From Lachnospiraceae bacterium (GTDB lineage: Bacteria > Bacillota > Clostridia > Lachnospirales > Lachnospiraceae), in assembly GCA_014804345.1 (NCBI GenBank), contig JAAUZZ010000007.1:14011-78010 (forward strand): a DNA stretch of 64,000 bases, given 5' to 3'. A program made the translations under genes and the position numbers. How positions within the stretch are numbered: position 1 is the stretch's first letter; every line of letters starts with the position of its first letter. Below, piece after piece: positions 19,307-29,945 of this stretch. A model generated the notes under the pieces. The model saw only the letters and a program-made list of their open reading frames with translations, searched no databases and had not been told where the DNA came from.

Positions 19307-20644
19307 ATGGAAAAAAACAGTAAAAAGCCGATTGTCGCGGTTGTTGGGCGTCCGAATGTAGGGAAATCCACGCTATTCAACGCCCTTGCGGGAGAAAAAA
19401 TTTCAATCGTAAAGGATACGCCGGGCATTACAAGAGATCGGATTTATGCCGATGTCAGTTGGCTGAATTGGAATTTCACATTAATCGATACAGGAGGAAT
19501 TGAGCCCGACACCAAGGATATCATTCTCTCACAGATGCGCGAACAGGCGCAGATTGCGATTGATACGGCGGACGTGATTCTTTTTATGGTAGATGTCAAA
19601 CAGGGACTTGTTGATGCGGACGCGAAGGTTGCGGATATGCTGCGGCGGAGTCGAAAACCGATTGTGCTGGTAGTAAACAAGGTTGACAGTTTTGCCAAAT
19701 ATGAGGCGGATGTGTATGAGTTTTATAATCTGGGCATCGGCGACCCGCACGCGATTTCGGCGGCAAACAGAATGGGCATCGGAGAAATGCTTGACGCAGT
19801 GACGGATTTGTTTGACAAAGATGCGCTTGAGGAGGAGGAAGATGACAGACCGCGCGTGGCAATCGTGGGAAAGCCGAACGTGGGAAAATCTTCCATTATC
19901 AATAAAATTACGGGCGAGAACCGTGTGATTGTTTCCGACATTGCGGGAACGACAAGAGATGCGATTGACACGGAAATCAATTATAAGGGCAAAGAGTACG
20001 TCTTTATCGATACGGCGGGACTTCGGCGCAAAAATAAGATTAAGGAAGAACTGGAGCGGTTTATGATCATCCGTACAGTCAGCGCTGTGGAACGTTCCGA
20101 TGTGGTCATTCTCGTGATCGACGCGACAGAGGGCGTGACCGAACAGGACGCGAAGATTGCGGGCATTGCGCATGACAGGGGAAAAGGCATTATCATAGCG
20201 GTAAACAAGTGGGATGCGATCGAGAAGGATGATAAGACAATCTATCGGTTTACCGAGAAAGTCAGAAATATTCTGTCCTTTATGATGTATGCGGAGATTG
20301 TTTTCATCTCAGCGGTTACGGGACAGCGAATCGGAAAGCTGTTTGAAACGATTGATATGGTGATTGAAAATCAGTCGCTGCGCATATCGACCGGTGTAGT
20401 CAATGAGATTGTCAGTGAGGCAGTTGCATTACAGCAGCCGCCTTCCGATAAGGGGAAACGATTGAAAATTTTTTATACAACACAGGTTGGTATCAAGCCG
20501 CCGACCTTTGTGGTGTTTGTGAATAATAAGGAACTGATGCATTTTTCTTACACCAGATACCTTGAGAATCAAATCAGAGAGGCATTCGGTTTTAAGGGAA
20601 CCTCGCTGAAATTTATCATTAGGGAACGCAAAGATGAAAAATAA
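19307..20644 (+). CDS. der: Ribosome biogenesis GTPase Der (EngA)
   Basis: Two GTPase domains (GRPNVGKSTLFN and GKPNVGKSSIIN) and a KH-like C-terminus. Confidence 0.98.
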   Translation: MEKNSKKPIVAVVGRPNVGKSTLFNALAGEKISIVKDTPGITRDRIYADVSWLNWNFTLIDTGGIEPDTKDIILSQMREQAQIAIDTADVILFMVDVKQGLVDADAKVADMLRRSRKPIVLVVNKVDSFAKYEADVYEFYNLGIGDPHAISAANRMGIGEMLDAVTDLFDKDALEEEEDDRPRVAIVGKPNVGKSSIINKITGENRVIVSDIAGTTRDAIDTEINYKGKEYVFIDTAGLRRKNKIKEELERFMIIRTVSAVERSDVVILVIDATEGVTEQDAKIAGIAHDRGKGIIIAVNKWDAIEKDDKTIYRFTEKVRNILSFMMYAEIVFISAVTGQRIGKLFETIDMVIENQSLRISTGVVNEIVSEAVALQQPPSDKGKRLKIFYTTQVGIKPPTFVVFVNNKELMHFSYTRYLENQIREAFGFKGTSLKFIIRERKDEK

Positions 20645-20706
20645 ATTTTTATCTTCGGATGAAAAATAGACTTTGGTCTGAATAAACAATTTGCGGGAAA
20701 GGCAAG

Positions 20707-21369
20707 ATGAAAATAATGATACGATTGATATGTTTATTGATAGGCTATGCGTTTGGGTGCTTTCAAACGTCCTACATTTATGGAAGACTGCACGGAATTG
20801 ATATCCGAAATTACGGGAGCGGAAACGCTGGTACGACGAATTCGCTGCGTGTTCTCGGAAAAAAGGCAGGAATTATCGTTTTGCTTTGCGATATGTTAAA
20901 GACAGGACTTGCGATCATTCTGGTGCGAGTTTTGTTTCGGGAACAGTACGGCGATATCTTGTATCTGCTTGCGATTTACGCGGCGGCGGGTTCCGTTTTA
21001 GGTCATAATTTCCCTTTTTACTTAGGGTTTAAGGGCGGAAAAGGCATTGCGTGCACGGCAGGACTGATCATATTTTTTCATCCCTATCTGGTTTTGCCAC
21101 AGGCAGTCAGTTTTCTGACCATCTTTTTTACGACGCATTATGTGTCGCTCGGTTCCCTTGTCACAGAAGTGTTGCTTGTTGTGGAGATGGTTCTTTTCGG
21201 GCAGTTGGGTGTGTTCGGCATGTCCCAGCGTGCATTAAACGAACTTTATATTGTAACGATATTATTGGCGGCGCTTGCGTTTTGGGGGCACCGTGCAAAC
21301 ATCAAGAGGCTTATTCACAAGGAAGAACGCAAAACATATTTAACCAAAAAAGAAAAAGATGCGCAGTAG
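20707..21369 (+). CDS. plsY: Glycerol-3-phosphate acyltransferase PlsY
   Basis: GSGNAGTTNSLRVLGKKAG and GHNFPFYLGFKGGKGIAC. Confidence 0.96.
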   Translation: MKIMIRLICLLIGYAFGCFQTSYIYGRLHGIDIRNYGSGNAGTTNSLRVLGKKAGIIVLLCDMLKTGLAIILVRVLFREQYGDILYLLAIYAAAGSVLGHNFPFYLGFKGGKGIACTAGLIIFFHPYLVLPQAVSFLTIFFTTHYVSLGSLVTEVLLVVEMVLFGQLGVFGMSQRALNELYIVTILLAALAFWGHRANIKRLIHKEERKTYLTKKEKDAQ

Positions 21370-21384
21370 AAATGGAGGATTAAA

Positions 21385-22398
21385 ATGGCGAAAGTAGGGA
21401 TTATAGGAGCCGGAAGCTGGGGAATTGCGTTGTCTGTGCTGTTACACAATAACGGTCACGAGATTACCGTGTGGTCGGCGCTTGAAAACGAGATTGAAAT
21501 GTTAAACCGCGACCATGAGCAGAAAGAGAAACTGCCGGGCGTAAAGCTTTCCGAGGATACATGCTTTACAACGGATTTAGCGAAAGCAGTGGACGGCAAA
21601 GATATCCTTGTGCTCGCGGTACCGTCCTCATTTACGAGAAGTACGGCGCATCTCATGAAAGCGCATGTGGCAAAAGACCAAATTATCGTAAATGTGGCAA
21701 AGGGTATTGAGGAATCAACATTGATGACACTCTCACAGGTAATCGAGGACGAAATCCCACAGGCAGATGTCGCCGTTTTATCGGGACCATCCCATGCGGA
21801 GGAGGTCGGCAGAGGCATTCCCACAACAATCGTGGTGGGAGCAGGTACGAAGAAGACTGCCGAGTATATTCAGAATGTGTTTATGAGCGATGTGTTCCGT
21901 GTCTATACAAGCCCCGATGTGCTTGGCATTGAGCTTGGCGCGGCATTGAAAAACGTCGTTGCGCTTGCAGCGGGAATCGCTGACGGACTTGGTTACGGTG
22001 ATAATACGAAGGCGGCGTTGATTACGCGCGGTATTACGGAAATCGCAAGACTTGGCATTGCGATGGGCGGAAAATTCGAAACATTCTGCGGACTTTCCGG
22101 AATTGGCGACTTGATCGTGACTTGTGCAAGTATGCACAGTAGAAACAGGCGTGCGGGCATTCTGATCGGTCAGGGAAAGACCATGGACGAGGCGATGGAC
22201 GAGGTTAAGATGGTTGTCGAGGGCGTATTCTCCGCAAAGGCGGCAATGGGACTTGCAAAAAAATACGATGTGGAGCTTCCGATCATCGAACAGGTAAACG
22301 AAGTGCTCTTTGACAACAAGAGTGCGGCGACGGCAGTGCGGGATTTAATGCTTCGGGATAAAAAAATAGAAACAGTCAGTGATGATGAATGGAACTAG
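21385..22398 (+). CDS. gpsA: Glycerol-3-phosphate dehydrogenase [NAD(P)+]
   Basis: GAGSWGIALSVLLHNNGHEITVW, SGPSHAEEVGRGIPTTIV, GLSGIGDLIVTC. Confidence 0.97.
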   Translation: MAKVGIIGAGSWGIALSVLLHNNGHEITVWSALENEIEMLNRDHEQKEKLPGVKLSEDTCFTTDLAKAVDGKDILVLAVPSSFTRSTAHLMKAHVAKDQIIVNVAKGIEESTLMTLSQVIEDEIPQADVAVLSGPSHAEEVGRGIPTTIVVGAGTKKTAEYIQNVFMSDVFRVYTSPDVLGIELGAALKNVVALAAGIADGLGYGDNTKAALITRGITEIARLGIAMGGKFETFCGLSGIGDLIVTCASMHSRNRRAGILIGQGKTMDEAMDEVKMVVEGVFSAKAAMGLAKKYDVELPIIEQVNEVLFDNKSAATAVRDLMLRDKKIETVSDDEWN

Positions 22399-22416
22399 AG
22401 TGAATGGAGGATTGAA

Positions 22417-23235
22417 ATGGAAAACACAGCATTTAGCAGTACACAGGATTATGTGGCAAGCGAGGAGCTTTTATCAAGCGTGAATGTGGCAATCGCGTTG
22501 AAAAAGCCGCTTTTGATCAAAGGAGAGCCGGGCACGGGTAAAACAATGCTTGCTCAGGCTGTGGCAAATTCACTCGGAAAGCCCCTGATCATATGGAATA
22601 TCAAATCGACGACGAAAGCACAGGACGGATTGTATATGTACGATACCATTCAGCGATTGTACGACGGACAGTTCGGCGAGGAAGGCGTTGACGATATCGC
22701 GAGATATATTAAGCTTGGAAAACTCGGTGAGGCGTTTGAGAGCGAGGAACAGGTTGTGCTTTTGATTGACGAGATCGACAAGGCGGATCTTGAGTTTCCG
22801 AACGACCTTTTATGGGAGCTTGACCAGATGGAGTTTTATATTCACGAAACAAAGCGCACGGTAAAGGCAAAGCACAGACCGATTGTGATCATTACGTCCA
22901 ATGCGGAAAAGGAGCTGCCCGACGCCTTTTTGAGAAGATGTATATTCCACTATATTAACTTCCCCGATGAAGCGCTGATGGAGGAGATTATCAAGACGCA
23001 TTATCCCGATGTGGAGGAAAATCTCATGAAAAATGCGATGAAGGTATTTTACGATATTCGCGCCCTTCGCGATATCCGCAAAAAGCCGAGCACGTCGGAA
23101 TTGATCGACTGGATTAATGCATTGCAGATTGGCGGCATCTCCGCCGATACGCTTCGCGAAAAGCTTCCGTTTGTGGGAGTAGTCGTTAAGAAAGATGAGG
23201 ATTTGGAAACTGTAAAAAATATGAGCAATCTTTGA
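22417..23235 (+). CDS. MoxR-family AAA+ ATPase
   Basis: KGEPGTGKTMLAQAVA, VVLLIDEIDKADLEFPNDLLWELDQMEFYI. Confidence 0.9.
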   Translation: MENTAFSSTQDYVASEELLSSVNVAIALKKPLLIKGEPGTGKTMLAQAVANSLGKPLIIWNIKSTTKAQDGLYMYDTIQRLYDGQFGEEGVDDIARYIKLGKLGEAFESEEQVVLLIDEIDKADLEFPNDLLWELDQMEFYIHETKRTVKAKHRPIVIITSNAEKELPDAFLRRCIFHYINFPDEALMEEIIKTHYPDVEENLMKNAMKVFYDIRALRDIRKKPSTSELIDWINALQIGGISADTLREKLPFVGVVVKKDEDLETVKNMSNL

Positions 23236-23248
23236 TAGAGGAATGTGA

Positions 23249-24451
23249 ATGTTTGCAAAATTTTTCTATACTTTAAAGGAAAAAGGACTTGAGGTAACGC
23301 TCAGTGAGTGGCTGGACTTACAGGCAGCGCTGGACAAAGGACTCTGCGAGAGTTCTCTGACACAGTTTTACTATGTGGCAAGAATGATTTTGGTAAAGAG
23401 TGAAACCGAGTTCGACAAATTTGATATGGCGTTTGAGGAATGCTTTAAGGGCATCAAAAGCGAAACGGAAGTCGGAAAGAACATGCTTTCGTGGCTTGAT
23501 AAGCCTGAAATGAGCGCATTGCTTCATGAGGAGGAAAAGCACTGGCTCAATCAGATTGAGGAAATCCATGTTGACAAGGACGATGTTGAGGAGAAGTTTA
23601 AGGAGCGCTTGAAGGATCAGAACGAGGAGCATAACGGCGGAAATTTCTGGATCGGCACGATGGGAAAGACGCAGTTTGGAAACACGGGCGGAAATGTCGG
23701 CGGTGTGAGAGTCGGCGGCGCAACAGGCTATCAGTCGGCGTTTGCTGTTATCGGCGCGAGAAAGTATAAGGATTTCCGTGACGACAGGGTGATCGACAAC
23801 AGACAGTTTCAGATGGCTTTGCGCAGACTTCGGCAGTTTTCCACGAAGCTTGATATTCCCAAGACGGAGCTTGATATCGATATAACGATTGACAAGACCT
23901 GTAATAACGGCGGATATCTGCAGATTGAGATGATGAAACCGCGCAAGAATGCTGTAAAGCTGATGCTGCTTATGGATTCGGGCGGTACGATGATACCGTA
24001 TACAAAACTGATGAATGATCTGTTCCAGTCAGTCAATAAGTCGAATCATTTTAAAGATGTAAAAGTGTACTATTTCCATAACTGTATTTATTCCAAGCTG
24101 TATAAGACACCCGAGTGCGAAAACGGCGACTGGATTGATACGGACTGGCTCTTTCGGAATGCGGGCAGTGATTATAAGGTCATCATTGTCGGCGACGCGG
24201 CGATGGCGCCCGAGGAGCTTTACTCCGAAACGGGAAATTACAGAGGTCCAAACGGCGGACTTTCGGGATATCAATGGCTGCAGCTTGTGAAACGACATTA
24301 CAAAAAGGTTGTGTGGATGAATCCCAAAATGGCTCCCGGCAGAGCACCCTGGCGTGAAGCAGAAACTGCCGTAAAAGAAATCTTTCCGATGTATAAGCTG
24401 ACCGTGAAAGGTTTAAATGAGGCAATGGTAAAACTCATGGCTAATAAATAA
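23249..24451 (+). CDS. VWA domain-containing protein (CoxE-like) paired with MoxR
   Basis: Follows moxR; LMLLMDSGGTMIPYTKLMNDLF VWA-like core, about 400 aa. Confidence 0.85.
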   Translation: MFAKFFYTLKEKGLEVTLSEWLDLQAALDKGLCESSLTQFYYVARMILVKSETEFDKFDMAFEECFKGIKSETEVGKNMLSWLDKPEMSALLHEEEKHWLNQIEEIHVDKDDVEEKFKERLKDQNEEHNGGNFWIGTMGKTQFGNTGGNVGGVRVGGATGYQSAFAVIGARKYKDFRDDRVIDNRQFQMALRRLRQFSTKLDIPKTELDIDITIDKTCNNGGYLQIEMMKPRKNAVKLMLLMDSGGTMIPYTKLMNDLFQSVNKSNHFKDVKVYYFHNCIYSKLYKTPECENGDWIDTDWLFRNAGSDYKVIIVGDAAMAPEELYSETGNYRGPNGGLSGYQWLQLVKRHYKKVVWMNPKMAPGRAPWREAETAVKEIFPMYKLTVKGLNEAMVKLMANK

Positions 24452-24465
24452 TAAAAGCAAGAATT

Positions 24466-24493
24466 AAAAAAGAACCGTCTAGGTTCTTTTTTT
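24466..24493 (+). terminator. Intrinsic terminator
   Basis: AAAAAAGAACC-GTCTA-GGTTCTTTTTTT. Confidence 0.8.
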
Positions 24494-24565
24494 GTCCAAC
24501 ACTGCATAAGCTTAATTAGATTTGAAAATGAAGTATTCTGAACAGAAATAAAGAAAGGGGAAAAT

Positions 24566-26068
24566 ATGAGCAAGCTTGATGCAAGTCAGGAATTTAATTT
24601 ATACAGGGATATCAGTCAGCGAACGGGAGGCGAAATCTACATAGGCGTGGTGGGACCTGTCAGAACGGGAAAATCCACCTTTATCAAGCGTTTTATGGAT
24701 TTAATGGTTATTCCGCACATGGAGAATGAACATGAACGGACGAGAACGCTTGACGAACTGCCGCAGAGCAGCGGCGGAAAGACGATTACGACAACCGAGC
24801 CGAAGTTTATCCCGAAAGAAGCGGCTGACGTTGAAATCAGTGACGGTATTAATGTAAAAGTGCGGCTGATCGACTGTGTGGGTTATATGGTGGACGGTGC
24901 GACAGGACATATGGAGGAAGACGCAGAGCGGCTTGTGAAGACGCCGTGGTTTCCGAATGAGATTCCGTTCACGCAGGCGGCGGAAATCGGCACAAAAAAA
25001 GTAATACAAGATCATTCCACAATCGGAATTGTCGTCACCACAGACGGAAGCTTTGGGGAAATCCCGCGCATGGCTTACAAAGAACCCGAGGGGCAGACGA
25101 TATCGGAATTGAGTCATCTCGGAAAACCGTTTATTGTGCTCGTAAACACGACAAAGCCGTACGGTGACGAGGCAAAGGGAGTTGCCGCGGAGATTGAGAA
25201 AAACTATCAGGTTAAGGCGATACCCGTGAATATTGATCAGTTAAGACGTGAGGATATCACCATGATCCTGGAACAGGTGATGTATGAATTCCCCGTTTCG
25301 GCAGTAGAGTTTTACACGCCGAAATGGATGGATATCATGTCGATGGATAACCCGATGAAGAAAGAAATCGTCGAGAAACTGAAGGATATCATGGAGAATA
25401 TACGTTCTGTTCGCGATTTAATGGAGAAGGACGTATGCGCAATCCTTGAGAAAGACAGTGAATATATCAAGCGTTGTAAATATGACAATATCAACATTGC
25501 GGACGGTTCCGCGGCATTCCTGCTTGAGGGTGACACAAAGTATTACTATGAACTGTTAAGTTCCATGACAGGAGAGAATATTAAGGGCGAATATCAGCTG
25601 ATGCAGCTTTTGGCAAGCCTTGCGGATATGAAGAAGGAATACAAGAAAGTATTGAGCGCGTTGGAGAGTGTGCGTCAGAAAGGATACGGCGTGGTGACTC
25701 CCGAGCGCGATGAGATAACGCTTGAAAATCCGACTTTAATTAAGCACGGAAATAAATACGGTGTTAAAATTAAGGCGCAAAGCCCTTCCATCCATATGAT
25801 AAAGGCAAACATTGAAACCGAGATCGCGCCGATTGTGGGCACCCAGCAGCAAGCGCAGGATCTGATCGGCTACATATCCGATGCGGAAACTTCAAAAGAA
25901 GGCATTTGGGAAACAAACATCTTCGGAAAGACGGTTGAGCAGCTTGTAAATGATGGCATAACGAGCAAGATTTCCATGATCGGCGAGGAGAGCCAGATAA
26001 AATTGCAGGATACGATGCAGAAGATTGTAAATGATTCTAACGGCGGAATGGTGTGTATCATCATTTAG
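24566..26068 (+). CDS. spoIVA: Stage IV sporulation protein A
   Basis: FNLYRDISQRTGGEIYIGVVGPVRTGKSTFIKRFMDLMV...C-terminal GGMVCIII. Confidence 0.98.
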   Translation: MSKLDASQEFNLYRDISQRTGGEIYIGVVGPVRTGKSTFIKRFMDLMVIPHMENEHERTRTLDELPQSSGGKTITTTEPKFIPKEAADVEISDGINVKVRLIDCVGYMVDGATGHMEEDAERLVKTPWFPNEIPFTQAAEIGTKKVIQDHSTIGIVVTTDGSFGEIPRMAYKEPEGQTISELSHLGKPFIVLVNTTKPYGDEAKGVAAEIEKNYQVKAIPVNIDQLRREDITMILEQVMYEFPVSAVEFYTPKWMDIMSMDNPMKKEIVEKLKDIMENIRSVRDLMEKDVCAILEKDSEYIKRCKYDNINIADGSAAFLLEGDTKYYYELLSSMTGENIKGEYQLMQLLASLADMKKEYKKVLSALESVRQKGYGVVTPERDEITLENPTLIKHGNKYGVKIKAQSPSIHMIKANIETEIAPIVGTQQQAQDLIGYISDAETSKEGIWETNIFGKTVEQLVNDGITSKISMIGEESQIKLQDTMQKIVNDSNGGMVCIII

Positions 26069-26087
26069 GTTCACCTATTTTATGAGG

Positions 26088-26130
26088 TTCCCGATATTTG
26101 ACAGGCGACTGTCTTGTATCGGGAATTTTT
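26088..26130 (+). terminator. Intrinsic terminator after spoIVA
   Basis: TTCCCGATA..TATCGGGAATTTTT. Confidence 0.8.
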
Positions 26131-26249
26131 GTCATTTATCATTTCTTTTAAAAAGTTAAAAAAATCTTAATCATTTCCCTAGTTGGAACTTAAAATAATA
26201 TGCGTTATACTCTTATTGTGAAACAAAATTGAACCGGGGAGAGAAAACA

Positions 26250-26942
26250 ATGTACAACATACTGGTATGTGATGATGAAAAGGATATCGTATCGGCGTTA
26301 AAGATTTATTTGACATCTGAGGGCTATAAGGTGTATGAGGCGTATAACGGTGAGGAGGCGCTTACGCTGATTGAGAAAAAAGAGATACACTTGGTGCTGA
26401 TGGACGTGATGATGCCTGTAATGGACGGAATTACGGCGATGGTAAAGCTGCGGGAAAAAAGCAATGTGCCCGTGATCATGCTGACGGCAAAGAGCGAGGA
26501 TACCGATAAGGTGCTGGGATTAAATATCGGAGCGGACGATTATGTGACGAAACCGTTTAATCCCGTGGAATTGCAGGCGCGGGTAAAGTCCCAGTTAAGA
26601 AGGTATATGCAGCTTGGCGGAAACACCGGAAATACGGGAAATGAAACGCTTGTCATTGGCGGTATCGAACTTGACGATACAACGAAGGAGGTTCGTCTGG
26701 ACGGGGAGCCTGTGGCGCTGACGCCGACCGAATACGATATCTTAAAGCTTTTGATGAAAAATCCCGGGAAGGTGTATTCTCCTTCACAAATTTATGCCGC
26801 CGTATGGCATGACAATCCGTACGGCACGGAAAATACGGTAGCGGTACATATCAGACATTTGCGGGAAAAACTCGAGTATAATCCCGCGGAACCAAGATAT
26901 CTCAAAGCCGTGTGGGGACGGGGATATAAAATCAGTCAGTGA
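26250..26942 (+). CDS. OmpR/PhoB-family response regulator
   Basis: Receiver domain VLMDVMMPVMDGI...KPFNPVELQARV and winged-helix C-terminus. Confidence 0.95.
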   Translation: MYNILVCDDEKDIVSALKIYLTSEGYKVYEAYNGEEALTLIEKKEIHLVLMDVMMPVMDGITAMVKLREKSNVPVIMLTAKSEDTDKVLGLNIGADDYVTKPFNPVELQARVKSQLRRYMQLGGNTGNTGNETLVIGGIELDDTTKEVRLDGEPVALTPTEYDILKLLMKNPGKVYSPSQIYAAVWHDNPYGTENTVAVHIRHLREKLEYNPAEPRYLKAVWGRGYKISQ

Positions 26943-26970
26943 GGGAACAGGATAAAAAAAGTATTGCAAG

Positions 26971-27114
26971 GTTACTACTCATAGTCGAAATGCGCATAAA
27001 CTGCGCATTTACGACCCGATACATTGGATTGAACAAGCATTTGTGCCTCGCCGTAGGCGATTTTAAATGCACAAATGCCGTTACTATGAGCAGCTGAAAG
27101 CTGTGAATAGTAAC
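26971..27114. repeat. Multi-hairpin intergenic element bounded by GTTACTA...TAGTAAC
   Basis: AAATGCGCA/TGCGCATTT; GCATTTGTGC..TCGCC-GTA-GGCGA..GCACAAATGC; GTTACTAT..ATAGTAAC. Confidence 0.75.
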
Positions 27115-27139
27115 ATAGCAAGAAAGGTTGGTTGTGAAA

Positions 27140-29842
27140 ATGAATAAAATAAGGGGTTCGTTTATTGCGAAGCTGATCGCATGGGTCATATGCATCAGCT
27201 GTCCGCTCGGCGTGGTGGCGTTTGGCTATTTGGCAGTCGCCGGCGCGGCGGAGGGATATTATAATATGACGCGTGAGGAGGTACTTGAGGAGGCATATCG
27301 AAATGCCAATGCGGTATATTCGGCAGAGGCTTATGAAAATATGAGAGATCACAGAAATCAGAAAACGCTTACTGCGGAAGGGTTTCGATATGGTATTTTT
27401 CAGACGGAGGATATCGCAAAAGAGGATTTTCGTGACAAATCGCTTTATATTGACACCAATATGACGGAAGAGGAACTGCAAAATATGGATAAAGCGAATC
27501 TTTATCTGTATGAGCTTTGCGAGTATGCAAATGGAGGAAGCAAGGGTTCTTTCTATGGGTGTGTCAGTGACTGGGAGGATTTATCGGTTCTTGAAAAAAT
27601 CACGGGACATTTAGAGGAGCAGAATGAAATTGTCTGGAACAGTCAATATGCGGATGCGGTATGTTATGACACGACAAAGGGAATTTTTTACTATCGTTCC
27701 GAGGAATATTACTATCCTGTGGAGATTGTATCCTTGTATTATACGGATCGTATCGGAATAACCAAAGAATACAATTATATCTATGATTATGGAAAAGAGA
27801 AGTATCTGTTTAATTATTCCGATGCCGATATCGGCATTTCGGCTGCGCAAACCGGTGAATACAGTTATAGCGAATATGATGTTGAAGTGGATGAGTTGGA
27901 GAATCAGCAAATAGCGCTTCCCGAAGAACGCATTGTAGAACGCTATGATGCTGATAGCGGTACAACGGTAACACAGCATTATTACGAGACAGGAGTGGCC
28001 GGAATTGATGAAGCGTTATATAGCGACGGAGAAACATTACCGTATGCTGTGGAGATGATATTGCGCGGTGAAGGAACTGAGGGTTATGTTGATTTCAGCA
28101 AATTAAATCAGACTGCGTTTCGCATTAATAATTGGGATGTTATACTGCTTGACCATATTCGTGAGATAGAAGGGAGAGAACTTACTTTAATCGATTCCGG
28201 TACAATCGACAAAAAGTATTTTATCACCTCAAACTATCCGGAATATTACCTTGATGAGAATTACACGCTCTATGTCGGACAAGAGGCAGCGCCGGAGTAT
28301 TACTGGATTGTTTCTTTAATACCGGACATTACGCAGCCTGTGCCGGAGGGAAGCAAGTATCAAGCGACGGCAATAGGGGTTGAACTGTTTTACAAGTATG
28401 GGAATAATGCATGTGTTGTTGCAATCTTCTTTGCGATTATGATACTCGTGTCATTTGTTTTCCTGGTATATGCGTGTGGTTACAGGAAGGACAAAGAGGG
28501 AATTGTGCTGACATGGTTTGACAAACTTCCGCTGGAGGTCATATCGACAGCTGTCTTTTTTGTAGAACTTGTACCAATCTGTATCATTGGCGCTATTGCG
28601 ACTGAGAACAGCCGTATAATCGTAATGAACTTGAATATTTTTATTCCGCTTGTGACCAGCGCAATTATTGTATTTTGTGCGATTGCGCTGTGGTATGTGC
28701 TTGGACTGTGTGTGCGCATCAAGTACGGTAAATGGTGGAGAAATACCATCTGCTATAAAGCTTGCAGTTTTGTTTGGAGGGCAGTAAGAAAGCTGTTTGA
28801 TAATATCACATTGTTGTGGAAGTTGATATTGTTTGTGTTTATCAAGGCGGTAATCGAACTGTTTGTGCTAGCGGCGTGTACTGCGGATGGTGGGTTAATA
28901 TTTTTGTGGCTGATAGAGACCGTTCTTCTAAGTGCGGCTGCCTTTGGCGCAGCGCTTCAGATTAACGAACTTCAGAAAGCGGCTGAGAAGATGGCGGGCG
29001 GAAATCTGGGCTATAAAGTGCGTACAGAGAAGATGTTTTCGATTTGTAAAACACATGGGGAGAATTTGAATAAAATAGGCGAAGGGTTGTCGAAGGCGGT
29101 TGATGAACGAATAAAGAGCGAACGTTTTAAGACGGAGCTGATTACCAATGTTTCACACGATATCAAGACGCCGCTCACATCGATTATTAACTACGTTGAC
29201 TTGTTGGAAAAGGAAGAACTTCACAATGAAAAAGCGGAAGAGTACCTTGCTGTGCTGGAACGGCAGTCCTCGAAGTTAAAGAAGCTGATTGAGGATTTGG
29301 TTGAGGCGTCGAAAGCGTCAACGGGAAACCTTGAGGTTGGAAATGAACTTCTTGAGGCAGGCGTATTTTTGACTCAGACGGTCGGTGAATTTGAGGAAAA
29401 ATTATCCTTGGTCGGATTGGAATTGATCGTGCAAAAACCGGAAGAGCCGCTCTATATTTTGGCAGATGGCAGGCATTTATGGCGTGTGGTGGATAATCTC
29501 ATGAACAATATCTGCAAATATGCGCAGCCTTCATCAAGGGTTTATGTAAACCTTGAGAAAGAAGAGGAAGAGGTTGTCATGACCTTCAGAAACATTTCCA
29601 AGTATCAGTTGAACATCAATGGCAGCGAGCTTACGGAGCGTTTTGTGCGCGGTGACAGTTCAAGAAATACGGAAGGGCACGGACTTGGACTTTCGATTGC
29701 CAAAAGCCTTATGGATTTAATCGGAGGCGATATGCGGATTGTGGTGGATGGAGATTTGTTTAAAGTAATCCTGCGGTTTGCGTTGCAGAAGGAGGGACCG
29801 CGAAACGATGAACAAGACGCTGTACAGGAGGATGCAGAATAG
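27140..29842 (+). CDS. Multi-pass membrane sensor histidine kinase
   Basis: LITNVSHDIKTPLTSIINYVDLLEKEE (H-box), EGHGLGLSIAKSLMDLIGG (G-box), several TM segments. Confidence 0.95.
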   Translation: MNKIRGSFIAKLIAWVICISCPLGVVAFGYLAVAGAAEGYYNMTREEVLEEAYRNANAVYSAEAYENMRDHRNQKTLTAEGFRYGIFQTEDIAKEDFRDKSLYIDTNMTEEELQNMDKANLYLYELCEYANGGSKGSFYGCVSDWEDLSVLEKITGHLEEQNEIVWNSQYADAVCYDTTKGIFYYRSEEYYYPVEIVSLYYTDRIGITKEYNYIYDYGKEKYLFNYSDADIGISAAQTGEYSYSEYDVEVDELENQQIALPEERIVERYDADSGTTVTQHYYETGVAGIDEALYSDGETLPYAVEMILRGEGTEGYVDFSKLNQTAFRINNWDVILLDHIREIEGRELTLIDSGTIDKKYFITSNYPEYYLDENYTLYVGQEAAPEYYWIVSLIPDITQPVPEGSKYQATAIGVELFYKYGNNACVVAIFFAIMILVSFVFLVYACGYRKDKEGIVLTWFDKLPLEVISTAVFFVELVPICIIGAIATENSRIIVMNLNIFIPLVTSAIIVFCAIALWYVLGLCVRIKYGKWWRNTICYKACSFVWRAVRKLFDNITLLWKLILFVFIKAVIELFVLAACTADGGLIFLWLIETVLLSAAAFGAALQINELQKAAEKMAGGNLGYKVRTEKMFSICKTHGENLNKIGEGLSKAVDERIKSERFKTELITNVSHDIKTPLTSIINYVDLLEKEELHNEKAEEYLAVLERQSSKLKKLIEDLVEASKASTGNLEVGNELLEAGVFLTQTVGEFEEKLSLVGLELIVQKPEEPLYILADGRHLWRVVDNLMNNICKYAQPSSRVYVNLEKEEEEVVMTFRNISKYQLNINGSELTERFVRGDSSRNTEGHGLGLSIAKSLMDLIGGDMRIVVDGDLFKVILRFALQKEGPRNDEQDAVQEDAE

Positions 29843-29888
29843 AATTATGTTGCCCATATTTTAGCAGTGTGTTATACTGAAATTACCA

Positions 29889-29923
29889 AACGCCGGCGCG
29901 CTTTGCGAGTCGGCGTTTTAATG
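29889..29923 (+). terminator. Terminator-like hairpin
   Basis: AACGCCG..CGGCGTTTT. Confidence 0.55.
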
Positions 29924-29945
29924 AAATTATGGAGGATTGATGCAG

